NCBI GenBank assembly: GCA_014529385.2
Contig: CM043971.1
Location: 33,183,209 to 33,247,208 of the forward strand
Direction: 5' to 3'
Length of the DNA: 64,000 nucleotides
From: Adiantum capillus-veneris
Lineage: Eukaryota; Streptophyta; Polypodiopsida; Polypodiales; Pteridaceae
In this document: piece after piece, positions 10,535-22,237 of the stretch
Layout of the letters: each line of letters begins with the position of its first letter
How positions within the stretch are numbered: the stretch's first letter is position 1
Notes under the pieces: generated by a model
The model's input: the letters and a program-made list of their open reading frames with translations, nothing else
Databases searched by the model: none
Told to the model about the DNA's origin: nothing
Position numbers and translations under genes: made by a program

Positions 10535-11609
10535 ACACTGTGCATGAAGGTGCTGAGACTGAGAGATAGAGAGAGAAGAATATGACACCAGAAAAGTTGT
10601 CAAACCCTCCTCCGAAGGCCCCCTCTCTATGGCGAGAGCGGTCTACTATAGATTTCACAAATCTCTACAATGCAATGGACTTGCTGACGATGTCGACAAC
10701 GATGAGGACGACGACGAGACGGGCTGAAATCTGAAAACACTACTGGCTGAAATATGCAAATCTTGTATCTGCTGAATTCTAACTTTGTCGGTGACGACGG
10801 CGATGATGATGATGCTCGCTGAAAACGTAGATTCTGAAATCTGTGTTTTCCGGCCTGAATCTGCAAACCTTGGCTGATCTCACCGTGCGGCAAGGATCTG
10901 CTGCGAGAAGGTGAGATCTGCGAGGTTTGGGTGTTCTACTGCGGAGTTTGACTGCTGAAAACTGAAAACGCTGATGCAAAGGGGATGAAATGTCGCCGGA
11001 AACTGCAAAACGCTAGGTTGACATGCTGATGCAAAAACGCTAGGGCTGATTTGGGTTCTGCTGCAAAAACGCTAGGCAAACTGTTGGAATCTGCCAACGC
11101 CAGGCTTGTTCTGCTGTCTGCAAAACGCTCGGATGTCCTTAATGAAAAATGCTAGGCTGGTCTTTGTCCTGCTGGCTGTAAACGCTATGTTGACTACCCG
11201 AGGGGGGGTCTTGCTGAGAAGGTGCCTCTTGAACACAAGTTCCTGTTGCCTCTTCTGCCAGAGAATGCTAGCGCTAGCTTTTCTTATATATATATTCATA
11301 GCCAATTTTCCCTACCCAATTTCCCGACAAAACTCACTTGATAATAATAAGTAAAAATTAGTGAAAATTGGCTAAAATAGGGAAAATAGGTCTATGCACT
11401 GTAAAAATGCTCCTAATGGGTTCTAACTGTAATCTGATGATCATGTTGTGTGCAACCAAAGGATATGCATCTACTCTAAGTGCCTAGACATGCACCGTCT
11501 GCAAACAGACTCACAAAAGTGCCAGAACACTTCCTATTCCTAAGCTGACTGAACCCTAGACATGAAGTAGCTTGTCCACGTACACATAGGGTTAGATGTG
11601 CACGTGACA
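10535..11609 (-). repeat. 5' LTR of A-minus, outer part
   Basis: Continuation of the split LTR from 4815. The minus strand starts TGTCACGTGCAC at 11609. Immediately outside is CTTGA (11610-11614). Confidence 0.88.
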
Positions 11610-11614
11610 CTTGA

Positions 11615-13940
11615 TTAAGACATCATTGGAGTTCCCTGTTAATGAAGGTAGGGCAACTTCAATCTTCGTTTCCGGCATGAAGGTCTCAACTTGCTTTGTG
11701 TCTTCTCACGCAAAAGGGCACCGATCAAGGCCCACTCCAAATTTAATGCATAGTGTCCTCATAGATCTACATTTGGCCCCCCCAAACAAGGAAACACACG
11801 TCTGAAGTTCAATTCTGAGTCCCAAGTTGTATCTTGTTCAACTTTGAGAGAGATTTAACAAGCTGACCTACTCTTCATGCAACTAGACATTGTCAATTGT
11901 TGGACAATTGTTCGTCGATATAGCACATATGAAGCGAAGATGCCTTCCTTATTTTGCATCACATCTAGATCGGTCACATTGAATACAATGGTCTTGAGAT
12001 ACTGGAGCGGTTCTAGCAAGGTTGGAGAAGAGACATGTTGCCTTTTTTTTCCTTAGTATGGAGATTTTTCGTTAGTTGACTATATAGTACTGATTTGAAG
12101 TAATACAACCTTGAAAAGATAAGACCAATATGAAGAGAATTTCTACTTCTCCACACAATCACGAAACTCACATGGAGAAAGGAGCCAGAAAATGTGAAGC
12201 AAGGATTCCTATCGCGATATATCTCTTCATCTGCAATTTTAGGAGGACAAGCCCAGACGGACTTTAAGAAAAGCTCTGGATGTTTTCAATGGATGCAATA
12301 GGAGAGTGTCTTACTGAATGCAATATAGTCAACCGCTTGCAATGTAGCCAATGAATGACAGCCAAATGAAATTTGGTGACATTGCACTCGACAAACAACC
12401 ACATTCGTGCCTTTCTCTCCAAAGCCTAGATACATGAAGCTCTCAATTGTCTTCATCAAATGTAAGCACGCACTTTTGGAAGTTTTGGATGAGCTTCACA
12501 TTCAAAATGTCATTTATTGGCTTAAAGTACAAAGCCAAGAAGCTGTCACTGTTTCCAGCAAATATGGAGTGAGTGCTCTCCTCTTGGTACAATCACCTAC
12601 GGTTGCATATTGGAGACATGTGGCATTGTGCAAAGCATTGTTTCTATGGTCGCATGGTTGCATGTTGAAGGCATATGGTCTTATACAAAGCATTGACGTT
12701 GGCAAACAAAGTCTAAATGAGATAGTCGAGGGCTAGGAGGATCTATGCTCTTTCAGAGCGCCTATAGAATGGAAGATTCTCTCTAGAAGCCTATCCCTCA
12801 AGCAAGAGCCTCTCTCCAAACACAATTTTCCTATAGTTGGCATGCAAGATGCGAGTCGATAACAAGAGCCACTGTTTGAAGGGGGAGGGGGGGGGGATGT
12901 GGGGGGGAGGGATCGTGTTTGCCAATGCTTGTCAACAAGCCTATCGCTGTGCACTTTTGAACACACACAAAAATTGTTACTAAGTGCCCTGTCAACATAT
13001 ATGTAAGTTATGGAACACATTTAAAAGCCCCCGCAAATCCTGTGACAACAGCTGTTGGAGATGTGGTACCCTGTAATGAATGATTGCAATACACACCCAA
13101 TGCATGATTAGTATACACCCAATAGGCACAGCACCAAGAACAGCTGTAGCCTGTTCTCAGTAAGTGCGGCACAGAAATTTTACGCAATTTTAGGACACAA
13201 CCAGCAAAGGATAAAAAGGAAGCTCTAGAATCTGTTGAAGACAGAGAATACATGCAATAGAGCTGGGACAAGGAAGTTCTGGTTGATTTTGGAGGATAAA
13301 AAACAATAACTTCACTCCACTTGTGGCCACCTATGGCTGCATTTCAAAGGCATGTCTAATCACGCACAATGTTGACAAGGCATTGTTAGTCTGGGAATGT
13401 CACATATCAGCACCATGCTGATAATACTCTGGTCAACATGCAGACCAGTTGTAGTGTACAGTTCAAAGCACACAACACGTTTTCGACGAACATCCTGTCG
13501 GGATGCGACCTATCGTTGCAATGCAAAACCATAGGATATGCCCATTTGAGGGAGACTGGGTTTAATGACTGTGTAGCAAGGGGTTCCCTCGACATGTAGT
13601 AGTCCATTGACCAGCTCAATTCCTTTCAACCTTCATTCATGCAGAGTAAAAGAGTAGAGGAAAGTTCAGGAGGTTGACGACACAGAGATCAACTTCTAGC
13701 TAACAGCTATCGATTCTTTTTTGGGTAAACTGATGTAAACAAGCCTTGTGAAAGCAAGCATTATGCGATGGGCTTGTGGCAGGTAAGCACAGTCAAAAAT
13801 CTATAATCAATTATCCCTACCGATGTCTCCAACGCATAGTTTGCATTGGAATTCCCAAACCCTAGAAAAGAAATCTTCATGAAGATCATCAAAAAGTAAC
13901 AGAAACACTTTATCTCATAGTGGAAAATACATGAATGTAC
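11615..13940. other. No supported gene
   Basis: Open frames up to about 109 codons (12407-12736 plus) show no recognisable motif. A G-run lies near 12880-12909. I see no repeat ends, RNA gene or confident exon. Confidence 0.4.
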
Positions 13941-14297
13941 CTCATCCTCATGGATGGCGCCATTCCAGCACACAGATTCCACATTTGTACGGATGGCAGA
14001 GGCAACTATTTGCTTTGCAGCTTCCCAATCTTGAGACAAGGCTTGTGACTCCGCGTCAGCAATGAGGTGCAACGAGCTCTTCAACTGCTGCAGGCAGAGC
14101 CGAGAGGTGCCAAAGGAGGGGAGGGTTTGCACATGCGCGATGGTAGAGCGAGCGCGGCGGAGGTTTCTGAGGACGATCTGCTGGTTCAAGTTGGGTTCTT
14201 CTGCATGGGCTGCGTGGGAGAAAGCAAGCAGCAGCAGGAGAGGAAGCAGGCAGGAACTCGTGAAAGAGAGAGGTCGCCCCTCCATCGCGATCGCCAT
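13941..14297 (-). CDS. Candidate first exon of a small secreted, invertase/PMEI-inhibitor-like protein
   Basis: Start chosen at ATG 14297-14295, because the next residues form a good signal peptide: short N-region, a Leu-rich core, then cleavage after an AHA motif. About 119 codons follow to a GAG|GTACAT splice-donor-like site at 13941/13940; beyond it the frame loses character. The mature part is helical, with two cysteines about 40 residues apart (RLCLQQL ... ESVCWNG). That spacing recalls the second half of pectin-methylesterase/invertase inhibitor domains, but the N-terminal cysteine pair is missing. I could not find a second exon. The inhibitor assignment is weak; a secreted protein is better supported. 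Confidence 0.38.
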
Positions 14298-15586
14298 CTC
14301 ACATAACCTTTGGTGAGTCTGCAGGCGTTCCTCGTTAAGAATGGCGCGTAACAGCATGCCTCTCCGCGTGCCGCACCCCTTCACCTCCCCACACTAACGT
14401 TTAGAGGCCTTCGACAGCGTGCATTACACAGGCTAATTTCTTTACTTGGTGAGCCTAGGCTAATGTCCTCTTTCAGTTCCTCCGCACAAGACTGAGCCAC
14501 GTGGAGGGGCAAATTCGCTATATGTAATTACTTCGTCGGCACAAACGCTTTTTTTTTTTTGAAAGGAGATGCGTAATCCCAGATTCCTACTATTGAGGAC
14601 ACACATGCGATGAAGGCAGCGACAATCAGGAGTTGGCCGGGGTCTTGTAGGGTAGGGCGCTCCTTGCATTCTTGTCCAAAGCTTCATAAAAGCAGCGCTG
14701 GCAATCAGAACTTCTGAAGCAAGGAAGAGAGGAAAGAGAAAACTGCCCCCCTCATCATCATGCGTATAAATGCTTGTAAATTTTGTCTACAGAGAGTTTT
14801 GTGCTTGATCTAGCATGCAGAGAGCTCTTGCTTGATCTAGCATGTATACTCGTTTCTTTTCTTCTTGTGGATAGTGCAGAGTAAAGAGACCCTTTCAATT
14901 TAAGACCTCAAGTCGTGCTTGGTCAAACCTCTCACAAACAAAGGGACAATTTTGTATGCAATTTGGGGGCGTTGTAGGCCAGTTATGGCTGAGCATGTTG
15001 CATGCAACTACGAGCTGCTGACTAGAGGTTGCACTTTGGCAAAAACAATCTCTAGAGTTGATGCAAGGCAAAAGCATGAATAGTGTTTTGTACCATATCC
15101 AAGGATTTGCAGTGACATCAAAGGGTGCCCCTCTCACTGTGGTTCAAACACACTAGAGAGAGCAGAAAAGAGTACAAAGACCACCATTGGAAAACTTTTT
15201 ATTTCGCAGATATGCGTCGACAATTGCCTGCTTTAGGTATATGAATCGAACTCGGTGGATCCCGATATGGCCATTTTGTTGTTTTCCAGTTGCACAAGTT
15301 GCTAACTGTTGAGGAAGAAGCACGCAAACCCTTGCAAGTCCCAATTTCCAATGCACTTACACACAACCATGCCTACATTGCAATTCACGCCTTGAGTCCA
15401 CCTGTTGATGAGATACAAACAAATCTACACAATTCACAACAAAAAACTTCCTGAGATTCTTCATGCTTTTGTAGGGTTAGCAACCCACCATAGCTAGAAG
15501 ATCTTTCTGACTGACGTTGCTAGCAGAGCAAGGGGTAGAGCAGTCACTAACAATAGCTTTTCACCAGTCGCTCTACACGAGGGAGC
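14298..15586. other. No supported gene
   Basis: Upstream side of the candidate exon. No clear TATA box for it was seen. No coding or repeat structure recognised. Confidence 0.4.
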
Positions 15587-16170
15587 ACCATCACATGGAA
15601 TACATTAATAGCAGGTTATAGTCAGTATGGCTCATCTTTTTTATAGAATGCAAGTCAGTAGTACATAGCCAAATGATGTTCTCCTTGCATCCACAAGAGT
15701 AGTACAAAGCCAGATGATGTTCTCCTTGCATCCATAAGAGAATCTAGGGATACAGGATTTATTGAGAATGTGACACTCTAGACTTGACTCGAAGTTTTCG
15801 GTACAAGACATGCTTATTAGTATGTATGTCGAATGTGATGATGGTTGCAGGTTGACTGACATGATACCAGCAAAGAGTTTATATGCATGGAATGCTACCT
15901 TTGTAGATAATATCTAGCATCAGATGGCAGATGTTTCCTCCATTGTGAATGTTTTGGAAGCATGCACCAAGCTACAGGATTCATGGCAAGGCCAATTCAT
16001 GCATACATGGAGCTTTCGTTATGAGTTGCAAGGGACATTGACCATTGGAAATGCTCTCGTCGAATTTTCTATGAACTGTCAACGTGTGAAGATGGCTCAG
16101 GGCGTGTTTTGGGGTTTAAAAGACACAATGACTTGGAATTCCATGATTGCTGGTTACTTGGTGAGCCAAA
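15587..16170 (+). pseudogene. PPR protein relic
   Basis: Fragments of a plant PLS-type pentatricopeptide-repeat protein (normally an organelle RNA-binding factor). Visible pieces: ITWNTLIAGYSQ near 15589; an interrupted AKSLYAWNATFVD piece near 15870; then 15924-16160 with VLEACTKLQD, GNALVEF and TWNSMIAGY. In-frame stops and frame changes separate the pieces, and a 41-base tandem duplication (15659-15740) lies inside. The last motif runs into the start of the subtilase pseudogene without a gap, so the two relics are juxtaposed or fused. Confidence 0.65.
15659..15740. repeat. 41-base tandem duplication
   Basis: Copies at 15659-15699 and 15700-15740 differ at three bases. Confidence 0.85.
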
Positions 16171-16209
16171 GGCTCTTTTTCTCCTCTTTGAGCCCACAAG
16201 CCACCATGT

Positions 16210-18012
16210 GGTGCTTGCACAACACCTAAAAAAAACCGCCACCGAAGTCCAAAAGCTCCGCCAGATCGCCTCGATAGAGACCGCCTTCGAAGACAGCAAT
16301 GTTGAGATCCTCACCACTCACACTCTTGCTTTCCTCAGCCTTGCAGCTTCTCCCATCGGCGGATCCACTGCCGGTATCTGGCCTGCCCGTAAGCATGGTG
16401 CCGATGTCATCGACACCAGCATCTGGCATGAGCGCAATAACTTCCGTGACAATGCTGACTTTTCCCTTGTGCCTCCCTGGTGGTAGGCTTATGTGAATTA
16501 TCACCTACCTTCAGTTCCTCCCGTTGCAACCGCAAGCTCATCGGTGCACACACTTTCGTCCGTGGCTTCAAGGTCGCGGTTTTCGGCTCACTCGTCGGCA
16601 ACGTTGGATTCCCATGCATCCCCCCGAGACAGTCATGGGCATGGTACACACACGTCCTCCATTGCCGCTGGCATGTTTGTACTTGATGCTAGCCTCTCTG
16701 GTGCGGCACGGCACCACATGCACGCATTGCAATGTACAAAGTCTGCTGGAATTCATCTTGCTTTAACTCTGATATAATTCTTGCGGGGTTCGACGCAGCC
16801 ATTCTCGATGGTGTGGATGTCATCTCTGTGTCTATTGGTGGCACAATAGCACGTCCATTCTACAATAAAAATGTGATTGTGATAGGTGCATTCCTTGCAA
16901 TGGCAAATGTCGGTAGGTAATGCTGGACCAACACTTGGAGGAAGCACTACAAGTGTGGCTTTGTGGATATTCAGCATTGCTGCAAGCTCAGTTGACAGAG
17001 AATTCCCGGCACCGGTAATCTTGGGTAATGGGAAGGAGTACAAGGGCATGTCCATATGGCATACCAAAGTAAGGGACGACCCACTGGTCTATATATGCAG
17101 GCAGTGTGGTGGTGCTGGGTGGCATTGCATCTCTTGCCCGGGAGTGTACGTCTTCATATGTGCTCTCATCTGATGCCATCAAGGGGAAGACAGTGCTATA
17201 TTGTGTTGATCATGATGATAAAAATGAGGAAGCAAAGGGGTTTGCAGCTGTCTTTAAAGCCGGTGGTATCGGCATGATTCTCAGCAATGGTGTTTCGGAA
17301 GGTGAGGACTTTAGGTCACCACATTCTCCCCGCTACCTTGGTTGGGCACTCTTCGGTGAAGGAGATCCTACAATACATCAAGTCAACTAAGAATCCAACA
17401 GCTCATGTACAGTTTCTAGGAACTAAACTTGGAATTAGGCCAACTCCAATGATGGCTGCATTCTCTTCACGTGGTCCTAAGTTCTAACCTCATTGCACCG
17501 GACATTTTGAAGCCTGCCATCACTGCTCCTGGCATCAACATCATTGCCGCATGGATAGGATTTCAAGCACCCTTAGGATTGGCTGAATACCGAAGGAGAG
17601 AGAGAGAGAGATTCAATATCCTGTCGGGCTCGTTGATGTCATGCCCACATGTGGCAAGTGTGACAGCACTTCTCAAGGCTATACATCCCGCATGGAGCGC
17701 GACAGCAATACATTTTGAAGCCTGTCATCATTGCTCCTGGCGTCAACATCCTTGCCGCATGGAATATAGGATTCCAAGCACCTTTAGGATTAGTTGAAGA
17801 CAGAAGGAGAGAGGATTTCAATATCCTGTTGGGCACGTCGATGTCATGCTCACATGTGGCAAGTGTTGACAGCACTTCTCAAAGTTGTACATCCCACATG
17901 GAGCCCGCCAACAATACGATCCGTACTTGTGGCAACGGCAAAGGTGACGGACAACACAGGACTGGCAATAGCAAATGCCTGGATTGAAACCACAGCAGTT
18001 AGGACTGCTTAA
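16210..18012 (+). pseudogene. Subtilisin-like serine protease (SBT) pseudogene
   Basis: A plant subtilase normally has a signal peptide, an I9 propeptide, a catalytic Asp-His-Ser triad and a PA insert, and acts in the apoplast. Here the end of the propeptide is followed by the Asp region near 16405 (DTSIW for the usual DTGIW), a frame change, the His region DSHGHGTHTSS near 16628, [17 protein letters not shown] near 16770, [10 protein letters not shown] near 16918 and FSSRGP near 17461. The Ser region (LMSCPHVAS near 17634) is degraded to GSLMSC, and a second copy (GTSMSCSHVAS) follows at about 17836. Several frameshifts and stops are present, and the Fn3-like C-terminus is missing. Clearly non-functional. 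Confidence 0.85.
17502..17920 (+). repeat. Tandem duplication of the subtilase catalytic-Ser segment
   Basis: 17502-17709 and 17710-17920 both start ACATTTTGAAGCCTG and carry the segment from ILKPxI to the Ser motif. The second copy has the more canonical GTSMSC. Confidence 0.85.
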
Positions 18013-18288
18013 GGTGTAGGCCACATCGATCTGAGCATGGCTCCAAGACTACACCGATTTTCAGTGTAGTCAAAACTATACAGGGTGTATTTGTGGGTGC
18101 AGGTATCTGCTATAGAGAAAGAAGTCCAAACAAGATGGGCGATTTAAACTACCCTTCATAATCGGAATAAGGGCAACACATTTGAGGCTACATTCACAAG
18201 GACACTAACAAATAGTGAGAAGAAGGAAAGTTTTACTGGAAGCATGGCAATTATGAACACATAGATCGAAGCGGGAACGACCGAGATG

Positions 18289-18593
18289 CAACCACGACTC
18301 CAACTCAACAACACTTCAAGGTCCGTTATCTGCATCCAATTCTCCATGCCTACGCTTTTGCATGGTTCAACACATAGAACATAAAGTTAGATATGCTTTG
18401 CTTTAAGCTTAATCAATATCCTCTATGTTTTGCATTTGTCTTGACTCTTGTTTTGTGTCTGACAGAGAGTACATATATTCACAACAGTGGCCATTTTGAT
18501 TGCACAAGCACGACTCCAGTTCGACAACATTGCAAGGTCCGTTATCTAGATCTAATTTCCTGTGCTCATACGTTTGCTTGGCGCAACACATAA
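18289..18593 (+). repeat. Pair of about 90-base direct repeats
   Basis: About 18289-18378 and 18505-18593 share CGACTCCA...AAGGTCCGTTATCT and a matching 3' part ending CAACACATA. They are diverged and separated by about 126 bases. No coding function seen. Confidence 0.65.
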
Positions 18594-19770
18594 ATGCTAC
18601 GGGGTAGGGCACGGCTTCCGTTTCTTATTATTTCTGGAGAGACCACAGTGCCAACTCTCCACCATACTTTTGTATGGCACTTCTGCATGACGTGCACTGT
18701 ATACTTAGCATTTTCAATCTGTGGCGCTTCATTGCAAGACGAAATGTTTAACTATTCACATTGCTTTTCTGAAGCTTGACTCAAAGATCGGCGTGAAGCT
18801 TGCGCAATCGAAAAGCACCTGTAAAGTATTGCAAGTAAGTAAAACACTTCATTTCTAATTGCCATACTATATATGTCCTCGTTTCTCCCATACTAGGTCT
18901 CAATATGACGTAGTCCCACCAAGCAAGACTAGTTACAAACTAGTAGGTGATTCAATTTTTTTAAAGGAAATTAAGAGGAGAATCAAGGGTGATTCTCCTG
19001 TAGCTTTGCTGCCCGTCGCCAGAACGTCAGTTCGCCCGCCAGAACCTGAGTTCGCATGGGTAAGCTGGGCGTCCTGCATGCGGTACTGCTTTTAATGCAG
19101 GGCGTGGTAGTTGATAGCGGCAGGGGTTGGCAGTTGGCAGCCAGAGTATTGCCACGCACGCAATAGCGACAAGGGTCGCGCACAGTAGGCGGGCAGAGTA
19201 CCATCGCACAGACAAGAGGTAGCTTGCCGTGAGCACGTCGGGCGATGGCAGACGAGCTAGCGAGGGGCCGCAGATTTATATTTTCTTTTTTCATGGGTAG
19301 CCTTTACCAGCACGTTGAGGTACCTGGTGGAGTGGTTACGGGAAATTACCATCTCTTTGATGTGTCACAGGTGTGAGGGTTCAAAACTCAGGGATTCTTT
19401 TGTAAGAGCAATTAATAAATCTTGCTTCGAAAGGAAAGAGAGATTCTCACAGAATCTCAGTAGAAATTGAGTAAAACAAAAGGGGAGCTAGTATGTCCCT
19501 ACGATGTTAAAAAAATCGTTATTATATCGAATCTGAGAGGATGCTCTATTAATTGAAAGTGCTACTGTCGACGCGTGGGTAACAGCGGGGATGGCGTAGT
19601 CATCAACACCAGCAAGCTAGGCAAAGGAAATGGAAGCGCAAGAGGGAGGGAGAGAGGTCAACACACATGGCATGAAGTGGAGCAGCAGGCGCAAGTGGAC
19701 GAGGGCTTGGGAAGGGGTTTAAATACATTTAAAAAAAAATAAAAGGTGTATTTTGGTATCACCAAAACCG
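18594..19770. other. No supported gene
   Basis: Contains a GC- and CpG-rich stretch (about 19010-19270) and a short A-run near 19730. No gene or repeat end recognised. Confidence 0.4.
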
Positions 19771-19840
19771 GTTGGCTGAGTTGGTTAGCTTCGCGATTTG
19801 CTGGCCGGCCCGTCAAAGTTCAATTCTGGAATGCGACTCT
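19771..19840 (+). repeat. tRNA-like SINE head (A and B boxes)
   Basis: TGGCTGAGTTGG at 19773-19784 fits a pol III A box, and GTTCAATTCTGG at 19818-19829 resembles a B box. The spacing is typical of tRNA genes. The sequence does not fold as a clean tRNA, so a tRNA-derived SINE head or tRNA pseudogene is more likely. The 3' end of a SINE body is not clear. Confidence 0.45.
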
Positions 19841-19980
19841 GAATTTTGCTGCTCTGTGTGCGCCAAGCCAAGAAATGAAGGATCTCAAAAGATTCGTGTA
19901 CAATATAATACCAAAGCCACCAGTATCGCAATATCGCACTAGTTTGTAGAAGTTTAGCGTGCAAATAGGGGGCTCGCTCC

Positions 19981-20021
19981 GTTTCACAAACTTTTGTTGT
20001 AGCAACAAAAGTTTGTGAAAC
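19981..20021. repeat. Perfect 19-base inverted repeat with 3-base loop
   Basis: GTTTCACAAACTTTTGTTG, then TAG, then the exact reverse complement. Role unknown. Confidence 0.9.
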
Positions 20022-20614
20022 TACGCTCAACATCCTGCTTTACTACCTGCACGCGGTAGTAAACAACCCTTCAATAATGAAGCAAACAGGACCACCTGCT
20101 TTCATCGGTTGAATTCAGTAAAACTGTTGGGCATGGGAATGTGTAGCGCAAATCAAGGGCAAGCTACTTGCATAGTTAGCACAGTTAGAAGCTACTTGTG
20201 AAACCCACAGTGTGAATATGCTCTTGGTGCATTCGACATTCCCCCGGAGTCAATCCTGGGTCTTCCTCCGACCTTGAGCACCACCCCAAATTGCATTTCT
20301 CAACCATTGCAACCTCTATTTTTGCACCCAAAAAAAATGCAACCTCTATCATCGCTAAGTGGATACCAGCCCCCCACCCTTTTCTGGCCAGCCCAAAGGG
20401 CAAAGGCCATAGAGATGCTTTCTCTTTTTGGCTCGCAAAAAATGATTATTTTTTTTAGAACAAAAAAAGTGAGTGTTGTAGTAAGCATTCATTAGAAAGT
20501 GATCAGTGGATGTGGTGGGCAGTTGATGTGGCTAGCCTGTATAAATCGTATGTGTCTCTCTCTCTCTTTCTCGCTCCGTGTTTTTGCTAGTTCTCGTTGT
20601 GTCCATGCTAGTGC

Positions 20615-20644
<30 letters not shown>
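20022..20644. other. No supported gene; (CT)n and (GA)n tracts
   Basis: (CT)n near 20555-20570 and (GA)n 20614-20645 abut the Ty3-1 LTR. Nothing coding seen. Confidence 0.4.
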
Positions 20645-20648
<4 letters not shown>

Positions 20649-22224
20649 TAATAATCAATATCTAATTCTCCTAAATGATTTTCTCATATTAAACTGATCA
20701 TTTAATGTGGGGAAGGCCAAGGGAGAAAAAGCTAGAATATTGGTTAAGCTAGCAGACCGGCCATAGTAGGGATCCAAAGGAGGGAAAATAGGGATCCAAA
20801 GGGGGGGCCATCTGCAAAAGAGCCATGTGCAACAATGGGCTAAAAAGACCCTAAGGTTCAGCCCATTAAGACTTCCAAAATGCTAAGGTTCCAAAATTCA
20901 AAGGTTGTGTCCAAAAGGTCAACCCTAGGGAAAATTGGATGCTTAGTGTGTGTACAAAAGTCTTCTTCAAAGCCTACAAAGGAGGGGGTGAGCCCATTTA
21001 GTAGGGGATGAGAGAGAAAGCCACACACACACACACATGCTCCCTTTACACAAAGGGAATTAGGGACACATGTCAGCTCCCTAGGCCAGATGCCCACAAG
21101 GGGTGCCCAATTCCTATTGGAAGACCCTTGAAGTGGACCAATGAGAATTAAGCTAGAGTAAATCTAGTTTAATTAATTTAAAAACATTTAATAAAAGAAA
21201 CCAATGAGAATTAAGTCTCCTAGAAGACTATTGGGCAGTCTCCCAAGGGGTCCAATGAGCATTCAGGAGCCCAATGGCTTGCCTGATTCCTATTGGCCAG
21301 GAGGCAAAGGGGTCCAATGAGAGTTTAGTTTAATTATTTAATTACCTAAAGCTCTCACAAAAGGGGAAAGGGGGACACATGTCAGAAGGCTATCACTTAT
21401 GCTGCTTAACACCCATTGGTTTGACTTGGGGAGGTCCAATGAGGCAAAAGCCAGACCAATTTAGTAGGAAGGGCTCGCCCAAGAGAGAGGGGGGGCTGAT
21501 TTTTGCTTGGTATTGACACACACACACTCACACTTGACCATGTGTGAAGAAAGAATACTCTATCTCCTCCCAAGCTTTAATGGAGAGCTCGTCACCTACT
21601 CCAAGCTTGTGAGATAGAAGCCTACATCAACACTCTCTTGGCATGTGGATGCAAATCCAACCAAGAGCCAAGCTTCAATGCATGCTCTACCAAGCTAATT
21701 ACTAAGCTAAGCTATGCTAATATGGGTAATTATGTGAGGAGATGTACATCTTTCTCATAAGATACTCCTTCTTCCACTCAATCTACTCTCATACCCTGCT
21801 AGCTCTCACCATCTTCGAAGGTGTGTGAGGTCTTGGGTCTGAGAACGGGGATAATTCAAGTTGTGTTTGATTAAGTGTTTTGCTTAGTGCATGAAGCTTC
21901 CATCTTCATTGCACTAGCTAGTCTTGAAGGAACACAAAGAATTGTATTGTACAATGTCTCTCTTGATGGGAGAAACCATAATACAAAGCCTTTTGGAGGG
22001 GGGACCGGCTCCATGCAAATCCGGTCCTCAACTGTTGTCAATAGCTTAATTTCTCTCTCTTTTGAAAGTATTGTTGATGCTATCTAACTAGGTGTTATGC
22101 TTTTTGTTGCTCTCTCCACCCAAGCACTCTTGTAATTCTCATTAGGAATCTATTCTAATGAAATGCCCACTATGTTCATGCTAATTTCCGCTACACATAA
22201 GTTATTAGGCCATTAAATGTTACA
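20645..22224 (+). repeat. 5' LTR of Ty3-1
   Basis: About 1580 bases, ending AAATGTTACA. The first base pair is altered (expected TGTCATAAT, seen AGTCATAAT) next to a (GA)n tract. It contains a (CA)n tract near 21022. Confidence 0.85.
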
Positions 22225-22225
22225 T

Positions 22226-22237
22226 TGGTATCAGAGC
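22226..22237 (+). other. PBS of Ty3-1
   Basis: TGGTATCAGAGC, one base after the LTR end. Confidence 0.85.

Larger units (their letters stand above)
1659..11609 (-). mobile_element. Non-autonomous LTR element A-minus, host of a nested copy
   Basis: This is a complete minus-strand LTR element bounded by CTTGA duplications. Order on the minus strand: 5' LTR (11609-10535 joined to 4815-4682), PBS, leader, shortened Gag/C-terminal coding region, polypurine tract, 3' LTR (2863-1659). The 5' LTR is interrupted by the plus-strand sibling element at 4816-10529. Without that insert the two LTRs are about 1209 and 1205 bases long, which supports the reconstruction. No reverse transcriptase, RNase H or integrase is present, so mobilisation would need proteins in trans. 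Confidence 0.88.

Noticed and set aside
12407-12736. 109-codon plus-strand ORF
   Set aside because: No domain, signal or repeat motif recognised, no supporting context, and length compatible with chance.
19771-19840. Functional tRNA gene
   Set aside because: A- and B-box-like sequences are present, but I could not form a full cloverleaf with a paired acceptor stem.
19981-20021. Intrinsic terminator or miRNA precursor
   Set aside because: A plant nuclear genome does not use bacterial intrinsic terminators, and a 19-base stem with a 3-base loop is too short for a typical plant miRNA precursor.
20858-21097. 79-codon minus-strand ORF repeated at 28140-28337
   Set aside because: It is antisense to the Ty3-1 LTR and is repeated only because both LTRs carry it.
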